Made by a program: the position numbers and the translations under genes. Below the pieces are notes generated by a model. The model did no database searches and had not been told where the DNA came from. It saw nothing but the letters and a program-made list of their open reading frames with translations. A stretch of 64,000 nt of DNA from Nipponacmea schrenckii. Taxonomy: Eukaryota; Mollusca; Gastropoda; Lottiidae. The stretch lies in NCBI GenBank assembly GCA_030562195.1, contig JAUJPP010000011.1, positions 1,054,001 to 1,118,000 on the forward strand, read 5' to 3'. The stretch's first letter is position 1. Every line of letters starts with the position of its first letter. Of the stretch, positions 24,370 through 36,769 are shown piece by piece.

Positions 24370-26671
24370 TTGTGGGACTTTGCTACCGCAAAGTCCCAGT
24401 TTGTTTTCGGTTTGTCAATTCTTTTTTTTTGCAGTGCGTTCATCGAACGCACTGCTTTGTTTTCGAAATGTTTTTTTTTTTTTTTTTTTTTTCGAATTCT
24501 TCCCATCACGCCCAGCCAAAACTACAAGTGCTACATGAAAACTGTTAAAATTTCTTTTGAAAAACCAGCGAAAGTAAATAATATGAATGTATTTTGACGT
24601 CATTTTGTCCAACCGGAAATGACGTACAGTGCTATGTCTAATTTTAGGTTTTTTCTTATTTGCGACGCTAGTTTTTAATCAATATCGATAGCGTTTTTTT
24701 GTTTATTACTTTTAATCTTTTTTTACAAGATAGCACTTTCAAACTTTTAAAATAATGAACTTTGTCGCTGACTTTTTCAATTTTAATTTTTGCAGTTTTG
24801 TCAACTTCTACAATTTCATTCCGATCGATCTAAAAATTTACAGATATATAGACATTTTGATTGCGAAATATAATTAATTTTCAAAATTTCGATATCACTT
24901 CTGGTTTTGCTGTTATCTGCTTTTAAAGTTGAATTTTGAAATTCCGGAATAATGAAGATATTTGAAAAATTTCTATTGCAATTAGCTAGAATTGTCTATC
25001 TAATGATGGTAAATTAAGAAAATCCGAACCGGAAGTAACGGATCAACCGCCATCTTGATATGACTAACTTATGTAAAACTCAAAATGGGGCCTCAGGGTT
25101 AAATGAAATTCGCATAAATTTAGGTTTTCTTAAAACATCCATCGATTGCGCAAAAAAGTATGGGAATGGATTTTTGAATTTCGCCTTTGCTTTTCTTTTA
25201 TTTCCGGTTGAAATTTTCCAGTAATTGTCAAAACTTTCAAGGTTTATATTTCGCGACTTTGACCTTTGGTGACCTTTTGACCTGAACAAAAGTTGTTGCC
25301 CTTGATTATATGTATCCAATGGTATCTTCACTTTTGTTGTCCGGTGTTTACTTCCGGTTTTGCAGCCAATTGAAAATCACGAATTTTAAGAGCTCTATCA
25401 CGTGACCTAATTTACATAGGACAGAATTTCTTACATATTCCTTTTACGTTTAATGTCATCTTTCCATTAATATATCACACTTGGTATTTTTATCAAAATT
25501 GCGCGTTTTAAAATTTCCAAATTCTGTAATTTCTTCTATACTAACTGTGCGTGTATTTCTTTAAATCGAAATAGAGTCTCAGGGGATAATTCGATTTGTG
25601 TTATTTTGATGTATATAGAATCTATAACCGATTGCCGAAATATATATGGAAACCGATTTTTGAATTTTGATTTTGATTTTGATGTTTTAACGATTAAAAT
25701 TTTTAAAAACTTTGAAGGGTCGTATATTGTGACGTTGACCTTTGACGAATTTTTGACCTGTACAAATATGATAGCTTTCGAGAAGTTCTATCCAATGATA
25801 TATAAAGCTTTATTGTAAGATATATACTTCCGCTTTTATCGCCATTTGAAAATTGCGAATTTTCCCTATAAAACAATCTGTTTAATGTGTTGCATTTGGG
25901 CGATCTACAAGATATGAGTTTCAGCGATCTGAAATTATTTTTTAGTTTAATCGTTCTACATCCAGTTAAAATGATACAAAGTTGTTATATATGTTTTTCC
26001 TGTTGTGGGTGATGTAAATATTGAATATTTGGAACGAAATTACAACCTTTAGAATTTTAAATTTTATCTCTTATAATTATGCAACAATAATATACAGGTG
26101 ACTGGAATAATGGTCTAAGAGACGAAACTCTATTCAATATAAATTTTAAAATGTTGGGCCGCGCTATTTATGTGGTGTCTCAATGTTATACCCTGGCGAC
26201 TTAAGACAACTTGAACCATTAGTGACCTTTCGATTTGTATATAGCTTCGACATTGTCTATCCAATGCTATATATATATTTTTTGTACGATATCTACTTTT
26301 GGTTTCATCGCCATCTGGAAATTGCGAATTTAATATATATAACTATCTACATTGTATTGGGTATTATTCTCTACGTTTGGGCGATTTACAAATATGAGTT
26401 TCGGCGATCCGGATATCTTTTTTAGATTAAACGACCCTCTATCCATTTTTTATTATGATTTTAACTTATTATCTATCTTAATTGATGATGAGGGCTAATG
26501 ATGGGGAGGGGGAAAGGGGGGAAAGGGGGGTATGAGAGCGTTTTTTATGAAATCAAAATCCATTTCTGATGCACATTTTTTTGTTTTAATAAACCCTTTT
26601 TGTCTTTTGCTTAACGAACGAATCCCTGAATGGAACGCACTGCTTCAGTGCCGTTAGGCGTACGGCTCTAG
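24370..26671 (+). mobile_element. e13: Fam2 element with stacked H1+H2
   Basis: H1 24373-24398 and H2 24431-24455 in series, T tract 24471-24492, Fam2 body, G-rich tract 26503-26530, empty Fam4 site 26468/26469, subterminal GAACGCACTGC 26633-26643, hairpin 26650-26666, CTAG 26668-26671. It is the inverted partner of e31. Confidence 0.75.
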
Positions 26672-28991
26672 TTTTTTTTTTTTGCAGTGCGTTCTTCGAA
26701 CGCACTGCTTTGTTTTCGAAATGTTTTTTTTTTTTTTTTTTTTTTTCGAATTCCTCCCATCGCGCCCAGCCAAAATTACAAATGCCACATGGGAACTGTT
26801 AAGATTTCTTCTGGGAAACCCCCGAATTCAAATCATATGAATGTATTTTGACGCCATTTTGTCCAACCGGAAATGACGTACGGGGCTATGACTAACTTTA
26901 GGTTTTTTCTCATTTTTCACACAAGTTTTTAATCAATTTTGATCGCGTTTTTTTTTGTTTATTGCTTTCAATTTTTGTTTACAAGATAGCAATTTAAGAA
27001 TTATACATTTCCCAACTTTGTCGCTGACTGCTTTAATTTTAATTTTTGGGGTTTTCTCAACTTCTACAATTTTATTTCGATCGATCTGAAAATTTACAGA
27101 TATATAGACATTTTGATTGCGAATTATAATTAATTTTCAAAATTTCGATATCACTTCCGGTTTTGATCTTATTTGCTTTTAAAGTTGAATTTTGCACTTC
27201 CGGAATAATGAAGATATTTGAAAAATTTATTTTGCAATTAGCTACAATTGTTTATTAAATAATGCTAAATTTAAAAAATTCGAACCGGAAGTAACGGATC
27301 AGCCGCCATCTTGATATGACTAACTTTTGTAAAACTCAAAATGGGGCCTCAGGGTTAAATCTTATTTGCATAATTTTAGATTTTCTAAAAACATCTATCG
27401 ATTGCGCAAAAAAGTATGGGAAGGGATTTTTGAATTTCGACTTTGCTTTTCTTTTATTTCCGGTTGAAATTTTTCAGTAATAGTCAAAACTTTTAAAGGT
27501 CATATTTCGCCATATTGACCTCTGGTGACCTTGTGACCTGAACAAAAGTTATTGCCCTTGATTAAATCTGCCCAATGGTATCTTCACATTTGTTGTCCGA
27601 TGTTCACTTCCGGTTTTGCAGCCAATTGAAAATCACGAATTTTAACTTTAAAGAGCTCTATCACGTGACCTAATTTACATAGGACAGAATTTCTTACATA
27701 TTCCTTTTACGCTTAATGTCATCTTCCCATTAGTATATCAAACTTGGTATTTTAGTCAAAATTGCGCGTTTAAAAATTTCAAAATTTTGTAATTTCTTCT
27801 ATACTAACTGTGCGTGTTTTTCTTTAAATCGAAATAGGGTCTCGGGGGATAATTCGATTGGTGTTATTTTGATGTATATAGAATCTATAACCGATTGCCG
27901 AAATATATATGGAAACCGATTTTTGAATTTTTATTTTGATTTTGATTTTTTAACGATTAAAATTTTTAAAAACTTTGAAGGGTCGTATATTGTGACGTTG
28001 ACCTTCGACGAATTTTTGACCTGTACAAATATGATAGCTCTCGAGAAGTTCTATCCAATGATATATAAAGCTTTATTGTAAGATGTATACTTCCGCTTTT
28101 ATCGCCATTTGAAAATTGCGAATTTTCCCTATAAAACAATCTGTTTAATGTGTTGCATTTGGGCGACCTACAAGATAATATAAGTTTCAGCGATCTGAAA
28201 TTATTTTTTAGTTTAATCGTTCTACATCCAGTTAAAATGATACAAAGTTGTTATATATGTTTTTCCTGTTGTGGGTGATGTAAATATTGAATATTTGGAA
28301 CGAAATTACAACCTTTAGAATTTTAAATTTTATCTCTTATAATTATGCAACAATAATATACAGGTGACTGGAATAATGGTCTAAGAGACGAAACTCTATT
28401 CAATATAAATTTTAAAATGTTAGGCCGCGCTATTTATGTGGTGTCTCAATGTTATACCCTGGCGACTTAAGACAACTTGAACCATTAGTGACCTTTCGAT
28501 TTGTATATAGCTTCGACATTGTCTATCCAATGCTATATATATATTTTTTGTACGATATCTACTTTTGGTTTCATCGCCATCTGAAAATTGCGAATTTAAT
28601 ATATAAAACAATCTATTGGGTATTATTCTCTACGTTTGGTCGATTAACAAATATGAGTTTCGGCGATCCGGATATCTTTTTAGATTAAACGACACTCTAT
28701 CCATTTTTTATTATGATTTTAACTTATTATCTATCTTAATTGATGATGAGGGCTAAGGACGGGGAGGGGCAAAGAGGGGGAAAGGAGGAAAAGGGGTGTA
28801 TGGGAGCGTTTGTTATGAAATCAAAATCCATTTCTGATGCACATTTTTTTATTTTAATAAACCCTTTTGTCTTTTGCTTAACGAAAAAATCCCTTGATGG
28901 AACGCACTGCTTCAGTGCCGTTAGGCGTACGGCTCTAGTTGTGGGACTTTGCTTTCAGCAAAGTCCCAGTTTGTTTTCGGTTTGTCAATTC
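24471..28991 (+). repeat. Left arm of long inverted repeat (e13-e14)
   Basis: Pairs with 56358-60892 in inverse orientation. Paired landmarks sum to 85,350-85,374, so about 4.5 kb is collinear with only small indels. Both arms hold two Fam2 copies in the same order plus the flanking H1. Confidence 0.8.
26672..28938 (+). mobile_element. e14: Fam2 element
   Basis: A short T tract (26672-26683) leads to H2 26684-26708, box, T tract 26724-26746, Fam2 body, empty Fam4 site 28726/28727, G-rich tract 28761-28797 and CTAG 28935-28938. It is the inverted partner of e30, sharing the same rare GGAC variant beside the G-rich tract. Confidence 0.75.
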
Positions 28992-31017
28992 TTTTTTTTT
29001 TTTTTTTTTTTTTTTTCGAAATTTACACAGGGCACACAGCCTAGGCTGCAATAGTTGCAGCAATTTCACAACATCTCCAGACCTTCTGTAGTGTCGACGT
29101 TTCTAATGAATATAAATTGGTACATTTTTGCAAAACCGGAAGTGCTGCACTGCAACATACCTCAAAAGTCGGTCAGTGGCTCTAGAAGTCGCAATTTTCA
29201 ATCGATTTTCTTTGGGTTTGCATTTTTGAAAACTTGAAACAATTTCCAACAAGATAGCAGTTACAAAATTTCGAAATTCGAAAATTCATAGCACACATTT
29301 TTTTGCCGTATTTTGCAAATTTTTGCAACTTTGCTATTTTAAGACGGATTGATCTGAAAATTTGGGTGCCTTCAAGTGTCATGAATATAAATACATTTGC
29401 AGAGTCAAAATTTTTGCTTCATTTTCGGTTTAAGCGTAAAAAGGGTTTAAACTTCCGGTTGACCTACTTGTGCTGTAATTGATGTATCGCAACAAAATTA
29501 ATGTCGATCGTAATTAAATTAGAATACAAAAAAACGAAGAAGAAAAAATCTGAACCGAAAGTGAAACTTTGGCCGCCATCTTGAAATGTTACTTTTTTGT
29601 AAAACTCAAAATGGGGCCTCTACGGTAAGAGTGACTTGTGTGTTATTAGTATTTTTAGAAAGTCTAAACGATTGCGAAAAAAAGTATGGGAGCCGAATTT
29701 TGAATTTCGCTTTTGCATTTTGCAACATCCGGTTAAATTTTTTCGAAGTTTGGGGGCTTATTTCTCGTGACCTTGACCTTTGATGACCGTGACCTTTAAT
29801 AGGTCAAAGGTCATTGACCTTGGCTATCAGTTGATACTTTGAATTTTGACCTCCGACGTCTACTTCCGGTTTTATAGCTGCCCGAAAACAGCAAAATTCG
29901 CAACTTTGGGCTGCTCTAGAGCGTGACCTAATTAATTTAGAGTGTTAATTTTTTCAGATTCTTAAAGTGCTTTTTGTCCTCTTTCCAACGATATATAACA
30001 AAAGTTCGTAAAATGAAAATTGAATTTTTTGATTTTTGCAAAGAAAAGTACATTTTGCCGTATTTTCGCTTCCTTGAAATGTATGTGTGTATATCTCGTG
30101 ATCTATTAGCTGTACAAGCTTCAAATTTTTACTGTGAATATACATTTTGAATATGATTAGATTCCCCTCCAAAAAAACGAGATGGGCGTGGCACATCCGG
30201 GTGAACTTCAAATTTACAATTATATCGGTCAGCGAATTACGGCTGCAGTAAATAACGTTTTTCAAAAAAGTACCTTGCAAACATATATCTCATTACTTTG
30301 GCCAGTTTATCCCAAAAAATCAAATGTTTCTGCCTGTTTGTTGCAATTTTGCGACATTTGCAAAAAATCAGGTTTTTTTTTAGTTTGGGGGCTTATTTCT
30401 AGTGACTTTGACCTTTGGTGACCTTGACCTTTACAAGGTCATTGGTCACTGACTTTAGCTATCAGTTGACAATTTGGCATTAGACTTCTGACGTCTATTT
30501 CCGGTTTTATAGCTGCTCGAAAGCACCAAAATTTGCAACGTTGGACTGCTCTAGAGTGTGACCTAATTAATTTAGAGGGTTATTTTTTTCACATTCCCAA
30601 GGCGCCTTTTGTCCTCTTTCCAGCGATGCACAATAAAAGTTTTTAAAATGAAAATTTAATTTTTGGACTTTTAAAATTAAAGTACATTTTGCTTTTTTGA
30701 AACGTATTTGTGTATATCTCGTGATCTATTAGATGTACAAGCTTCAAATTTGAACCATGAATATATATTTTGTATGAGATTAGATTTACGCAAAAGTAAA
30801 TTAGATGGGCGTGGCACATACGGGTAAACTTCCAATTTACCAGTTATATCGGTCAGCGCTTTACATCTGTAAGAAATAACATTTTTCCAAAAAATTCTTT
30901 GCACACAGATAACTCGTTGCTTTGGCCAGTTTCTCCCAGAAAATCAGATGTTTCGGCCTGTTTGTTGCAATTTTGCAACGTTAGCAAAGTCCCACTCTGT
31001 GCCACGTGTGGCTCTAG
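28939..31017 (+). mobile_element. e15: complete Fam1 element
   Basis: H1 28942-28968 (12-bp stem, TTC loop), box, CAATTC, T tract 28992-29016, beta to about 29750, alpha units starting at the GGGGGCTTATTTCT landmarks near 29751 and 30388, subterminal arm AGCAAAGTCCCA 30983-30994, hairpin GCCAC/GTGGC 31001-31012, CTAG 31014-31017. The composite site is at 29801-29820. It belongs to the same subfamily as e21 and e28 (shared GTGTCGACG variant). Confidence 0.75.
29801..29820 (+). promoter_or_regulatory. Composite AGGTCA site (DR1 + IR1) of Fam1
   Basis: Three hexamers overlap in 20 bp: AGGTCA-A-AGGTCA (direct repeat, 1-nt spacer) and AGGTCA-T-TGACCT (inverted repeat, 1-nt spacer). These layouts are known binding sites for nuclear-receptor dimers. 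Whether any protein binds here is unknown. Fourteen other intact copies are listed under findings. Confidence 0.4.
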
Positions 31018-32716
31018 TTGTGGGACTTTGCTACCGCAAAGTCCCAGTTTGTTTTCGGTTTGTCAATTCTTTTTTGCAGTGCGTTCATCGAACGCACTGC
31101 TTTGTTTTCGAAATGTCTTTTTTTTTTTTTTTTCGAATTTCACATTCGATTATTCTCATAGAAGGCAACTTGCCACAAACTACTAGTTGCTATTGCCTAT
31201 TCAAACTGCGAGACTTGTATTTGTTAAATGTGAAATGACTTCATTTAGAGCAACCGGAAACGAGCTGTGGGCAATGGCGTTTTTTTGGTTTTTGCTCTTT
31301 ATTATCTTTATTTTTCAACTGATTTTGACATAACTTCTTTTGTTAGCTTCTTTCAACTGCTAGCTACATAACTGCAGTTTAAAACTGCTAATTTTATTAC
31401 TTTTGTAGCTGACTTTTTTAATTTCAATATTTGCATTTTTTTCAACTTCTACAATTTTATTCTCATCCATCTGAAAAATTATAGGTAGATAGACATTTTA
31501 AATGTGATCTCAAATTATTTTTCAAATTTTTGACGTCACTTCCGGTTTTGAAGTTATTCTCTTGTAAATTTTAGAAACCTAACTTCCGGAATTCTTAAGA
31601 TATTTCAAAACTTCGTTTTGCAACATGCTACAAATAGTCATACAAAAAAACGAAGATGAAAAAATCCGGACCGGAAGCAAAAGATCAACCGCCATATGAA
31701 ATGTCAAACTTTTGTAAAATTCAAAATGGGGCCTCAGGGGATAAAGCGATTTTCGTTATTTTGTCATATCTTATAACTAGAGTCGATTGCTCAATTTTGT
31801 TTAGACGCCGAATTTTGATTTTTTATTTTGATTTTCTTTTATTTCCATTTTAATTTTCTTGGTAATGATCAAAATTTCAAAGGCCCGTATTTCGTGACCT
31901 TGACCTTTGGTGACCTTGTGACCATAACAAGATTTATTGCCCTTGATGATATCTATTCAATGATATATTCATTTGTGTTGTCCGATGTCTACTTCCGGTT
32001 TTATAACCGATTGAAATTTGTGATTTTTATTTTTAAAGAGCTCTGTCACGTGAACTAATTTATAAATAACAAAAATTCATATTGAATCTTATTACAGTTT
32101 ATCTGCTCTTTGTAATGATATATAAAACCACATATTTCCACCAAAAATGCGCTTTTTAGTATTTTAGAATTTTGTATTTCTTCTCTACTAACTGTGCGTA
32201 ATTTTCTTTAAATCGAAATGGGGCCTCTGGAGATACTCCGATTCGTGTAATTTTGATGTCTATAGAATGTAATATTGATTTCTGAATCATATTTGGAAAC
32301 CGATTTTTGAATTTTGATTTTGATTTTGATATTTACCTGATAGTAATATATAAAAACTTCGAATGGTCGTATATTGTAACCTTGAAATTTGGTGACCTTG
32401 TGAGCTGCACAAATGTGATAGCTCTCGAAAAGATCTATCCATTGATATATTATATTTTGATGTACGATGTATACTTTCCGTTTTATCACCATTTGAAAAT
32501 TGCGAATTTCATTGTTAAAAACTGTTTGTTGAATTATGCGTTTGGGCGATCTACATGACACGAGTTTCAGCGAACCAATTACGCTTTGTAAAAAAAAACG
32601 ACTTCTACTCTGTAAAATAATGTTAGTGTTCTATAGCTACTTTGTGGGGTAGTTTTAAAGCGTATATCAAAACTGCTACGCACTGCGTCAGAACCTCGCG
32701 AAGCCTGGGGATCTAG
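31018..32716 (+). mobile_element. e16: complete Fam3 element with stacked H1+H2
   Basis: H1 31021-31046, a short CAATTC-T6 link, H2 31076-31100, T tract 31118-31133, Fam3 body 31134-32712, subterminal CGCACTGC 32679-32686, CTAG 32713-32716. The body holds CTTCCGGTTTTGAAG, TGACCTTTGGTGACC and GTCACGTGA. It is nearly identical to e32 in inverse orientation (coordinates sum to about 93,617). Confidence 0.7.
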
Positions 32717-34789
32717 TTGTGGGACTTTGCTACCGCAAAGTCCCAGTTTGTTTTCGAAATGTCCCTTTTTTTTTTTTTTTTTTTTTTCGAAATTTACACA
32801 CCTCACTGCGCCTAGACTGCAATAGTTGCAACATTGACTCAACTTCTCTAGACCTTCTGTAGTGGCGACGTGTTGCATAAATATAAAATGGAACATTTTT
32901 GCAAAACCGGAAGTGCTGCGTTGCAACAAACCTAAAAAGTAGCAAATTGGCTCTAGCTGTCGCAATTTTTGATCGATTTTCTTCGGGTTTTCATTTTTGT
33001 AATCTACAAGTAACTTCTGATCAGATAGCAGTTCAAAAATTTCAATTTTCAAAGATTCGTAGCACACATTTTTTTGCCGTATTTTGCAATTTTTTGCAAC
33101 TTTTTTGTTTTTAGTGTGATCGATCTGAAAAAAATTGAGCATAAGAAGCCCATGAAACTATTTTCAAAAAGTAGGTCAAAATTTTTGCAACACTTCCGGT
33201 TTCTGCAAAAAATGGAGTTTTACGTCCGGTTGAATAACTTCCGGTTTTATTAATGTATGAGGTTCAAACTTGTTTCATCATGTAGCCATTAGCCATACAA
33301 AAAAAACGAAGAAAATAAAATCAAGGCCGCATGCGCAACTTTCGCCGCCATTTTGATTTTTCTGAAATTGAGCGAATTTAATTCAGAGATTATGGCTTAT
33401 TCCGATTGAGATGATTTTGGTGTCAAATGAAAGAACATAAAAATTGCAAAAAAACATTGGAAGTCGATTTTTGAATTTCGCCTATGCAATTTTTGCAACA
33501 TCCGGTTGAATTTTTTCAAAGTTTGGGGGCTTATTTCTCGTGACCTTGACCTTTGGTGACCATGACCTTTAGTAGGTCAAAGGTCATTGACCTTGGCTAT
33601 CAGTTGATACTTTGACCTTTGACCTCCGACGTCTACTTCCGGTTTTATGGCTGCCCAAAAACAGCGAAATTCGTAACTTTGGACTGCTCTAGAGCGTGAC
33701 CTAATTAATTTAGAGTGTTATTTTTTTCAGATTCTTAAAGTGCTTTTTGTCCTCTTTCCAAAGATGTATAACAAAGGTTTTTAAAATGAAAAGTGAATTT
33801 TTTGATTTTGAAAATAAAAGTACATTTTGCCGTATTGACGTTTTTTTTAGAAATGTATGTGTGTATATCTCGTGATCTATTAGATGTACATGCTTCAAAT
33901 TTGTAACGTGAATATACATTTTGAAAGTGATTACAGTCATATAAAAAAAATGAGATGGGCGTGGCATATCCGGGTAAAATTCCATTTTACCATTTATATA
34001 GTTCAGCGAATTACGGCTGTAGGAAATAACGTTTTAAAAAAAAGTACCTTGCACACAGATACCTCATTGCTTGGCCAGTAGATCCCGAAAAATCAGATGC
34101 TTCGGCCTGTTTGTTGCAATTGCAACACTAGCAAAAAGTATCAGTTATTTTTCGAGTTGTGGGGCTTCTTTCTCGTGACCTTGACCTTGGTGACCTTGAG
34201 CTTTACAAGGTCATAGGTCACGGACTTTGGCTTTCAGTTGACAAATTGATATTTTACCTTCGACGTCTACTTCCGGTTTTATATCTGCCCGAAAACAGCA
34301 AAATATACAACTTTGGACTGCTCGAGAGCGTGACCTAATTAATTTAGAGGGTTATTTTTTTCAGATTCTTAAGGCGCTTTTTGTCCACTTTCCAGCGATG
34401 TATAACAAAAATTTTGAAAATAAAAATTTAATTTTTGCACTTTTAAAATTAAAGTACATTTTGTTTTTTTGAAATGGATTTGTGTATATCTCGTGATCTA
34501 TTAGTTGTACAAGCTTCAAATTTGTACCGCGAATATATATTTCAAATGTGATTAGATTTACGCCAAAATAAATGAGATGGGCGTGGCACATCCGGGTAAA
34601 CTTCCAATTCCTCACTTATCTCGGTCAGCGCTTTACATCTGTAGGAAAAAACGTTTTTCAAAAAAGTACTTTGCACACAGATACCTCGTTGCTTTGGCCA
34701 GATTCTCCCAGAAAATCAAATGTTTCGGGCTGTTTGTTGCAATTTTGCAACGTTAGCAAAGTCCCACTCTGTGCCACGTGTGGCTCTAG
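32717..34789 (+). mobile_element. e17: Fam1 element, beta-b variant
   Basis: H1 32720-32745, T tract 32766-32787, beta with b-type centre (about 33150-33500), two alpha units, CTAG 34786-34789. The composite site is at 33574-33593. It is a close sister of e19, with the same AACGTTTTAAAAAAAAGTACC variant in alpha. Confidence 0.75.
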
Positions 34790-34834
34790 TTGTGGGACTT
34801 TGCTACCCGCAAAGTCCCAGTTTGTTTTCGGTAT

Positions 34835-34870
<36 letters not shown>

Positions 34871-36269
34871 CGAAATTTACACAGGGCACACAGCCTAGGC
34901 TGCAATAGTTGCAGCAATTTCACAACTTCTCTACACCTTCTGTTGTGGCGAAGTTTCTATTAAATATAAATTGGAACATTTTTGCAAAACCGGAAGTGCT
35001 GCATTGCAACATGCCTAAAAAGTCGGTCAGTAGCTCTAGAAGTCGCATTTTTTGATCGATTTTTTTCGGGTTTGCTTTTTTGAAAACTTGAAACAATTTC
35101 CAACAAGATAGCAGTTACAAAATTTCGAAATTCAAAAATTCATAGCACACATTTTTTTGCCGTATTTTGCACATTTTTGCAACTTTGCTATTTTTAGACC
35201 GATTGATCTGAAAATTTGGGTGCCTTCAAGTCTCACGAATATGAAAACATTGGCAGAGTCAAAATTTTTGCTTCATTTTCGATGTCAACGTAAAACGGGT
35301 TTAAACTTTCCCGGGTTTACCTACTTGTGCTGTAATTGATGTATCGCAACAAAATTTATGTCAATCTTAATTAAATTAGAAGACAAAAAAACGAAGCAGA
35401 AAAAATCCGGACCGGAAGTGAAACATTGGCCCCCATCTTGAAATGTCACTTTTTTGTAAAACTCAAAATGGGGCCTCTACGGTAAGAGCGATTTGTGTGA
35501 TGTTTATATTTCTGGAAAGCTTAGTCGATTGCGATCAAAATGTTGGAAATCGATTTTTGAATTTTGCTTTTGCTTTTTTGCAACATCCGGTTGAATTTTT
35601 TCGAAGTTTGGGGGCTTATTTCTCGTGACCTTGACCTTTGGCGACCATGACCTTTAGTAGGTCAAAGGTCATTGACCTTGGCTATCAGTTGATACTTTGA
35701 ACTTTGACCTCCGACGTCTACTTCCGGTTTTATAGCTGCCCCAAAACAGCAAAATTCGCAACTTTGGGCTGCTCCAGAGCGTGACCTAATTAATTTAGAG
35801 TGTTAATTTTTTCAGATTCTTAGATTGTTTTTTGTCCTCTTTCCAACGATATATAACAAAAGTTTGTAAAATGAAAATTGAATTTTTTGATTTTTGCAAA
35901 GAAAAGTACATTTTGCCGTATTTTCGCTTCCTTGAAATGTATGTGTGTATATCTCGTGATCTATTAGCTGTACAAGCTTCAAATTTTTACTGTGAATATA
36001 CATTTTGAATATGATTAGATTCCCCTCCAAAAAAAAGAAATGGGCGTGGCACATCCGGGTGAACTTCAAATTTACCATTTATATCGGTCAGCGAATTACG
36101 GCTGCAGTAAATAACGTTTTTCAAAAAAGTACCTTGCATACATATATCTCATTACTTTGGCCAGTTTATCCCAAAAAATCAAATGTTTCTACCTGAGTGT
36201 TGCAATTTTTCGACATTTGCAAAAAATCAGTTTTTTTTTAGTTTGGGGGCTTGTTTCTAGTGACTTTGA
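34790..36269 (+). mobile_element. e18: Fam1 element, 3' part lost in assembly gap
   Basis: H1 34793-34819 (5-nt loop), T tract, beta (a-type) and the first alpha unit are present; the second alpha unit and CTAG fall in the gap. The composite site is at 35659-35678. Confidence 0.7.
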
Positions 36270-36769
36270 NNNNNNNNNNNNNNNNNNNNNNNNNNNNNNN
36301 NNNNNNNNNNNNNNNNNNNNNNNNNNNNNNNNNNNNNNNNNNNNNNNNNNNNNNNNNNNNNNNNNNNNNNNNNNNNNNNNNNNNNNNNNNNNNNNNNNNN
36401 NNNNNNNNNNNNNNNNNNNNNNNNNNNNNNNNNNNNNNNNNNNNNNNNNNNNNNNNNNNNNNNNNNNNNNNNNNNNNNNNNNNNNNNNNNNNNNNNNNNN
36501 NNNNNNNNNNNNNNNNNNNNNNNNNNNNNNNNNNNNNNNNNNNNNNNNNNNNNNNNNNNNNNNNNNNNNNNNNNNNNNNNNNNNNNNNNNNNNNNNNNNN
36601 NNNNNNNNNNNNNNNNNNNNNNNNNNNNNNNNNNNNNNNNNNNNNNNNNNNNNNNNNNNNNNNNNNNNNNNNNNNNNNNNNNNNNNNNNNNNNNNNNNNN
36701 NNNNNNNNNNNNNNNNNNNNNNNNNNNNNNNNNNNNNNNNNNNNNNNNNNNNNNNNNNNNNNNNNNNNN
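36270..36769. other. Assembly gap of 500 N
   Basis: An exactly 500-base run of N, probably a placeholder of unknown true size. By family structure it hides at least one alpha unit of about 0.6 kb plus the e18/e19 junction, so the true length is likely more than 500 bp. Confidence 0.95.

Noticed and set aside
36270..36769. Frames of 180-266 codons spanning the gaps
   Set aside because: They consist of translated N and carry no information.
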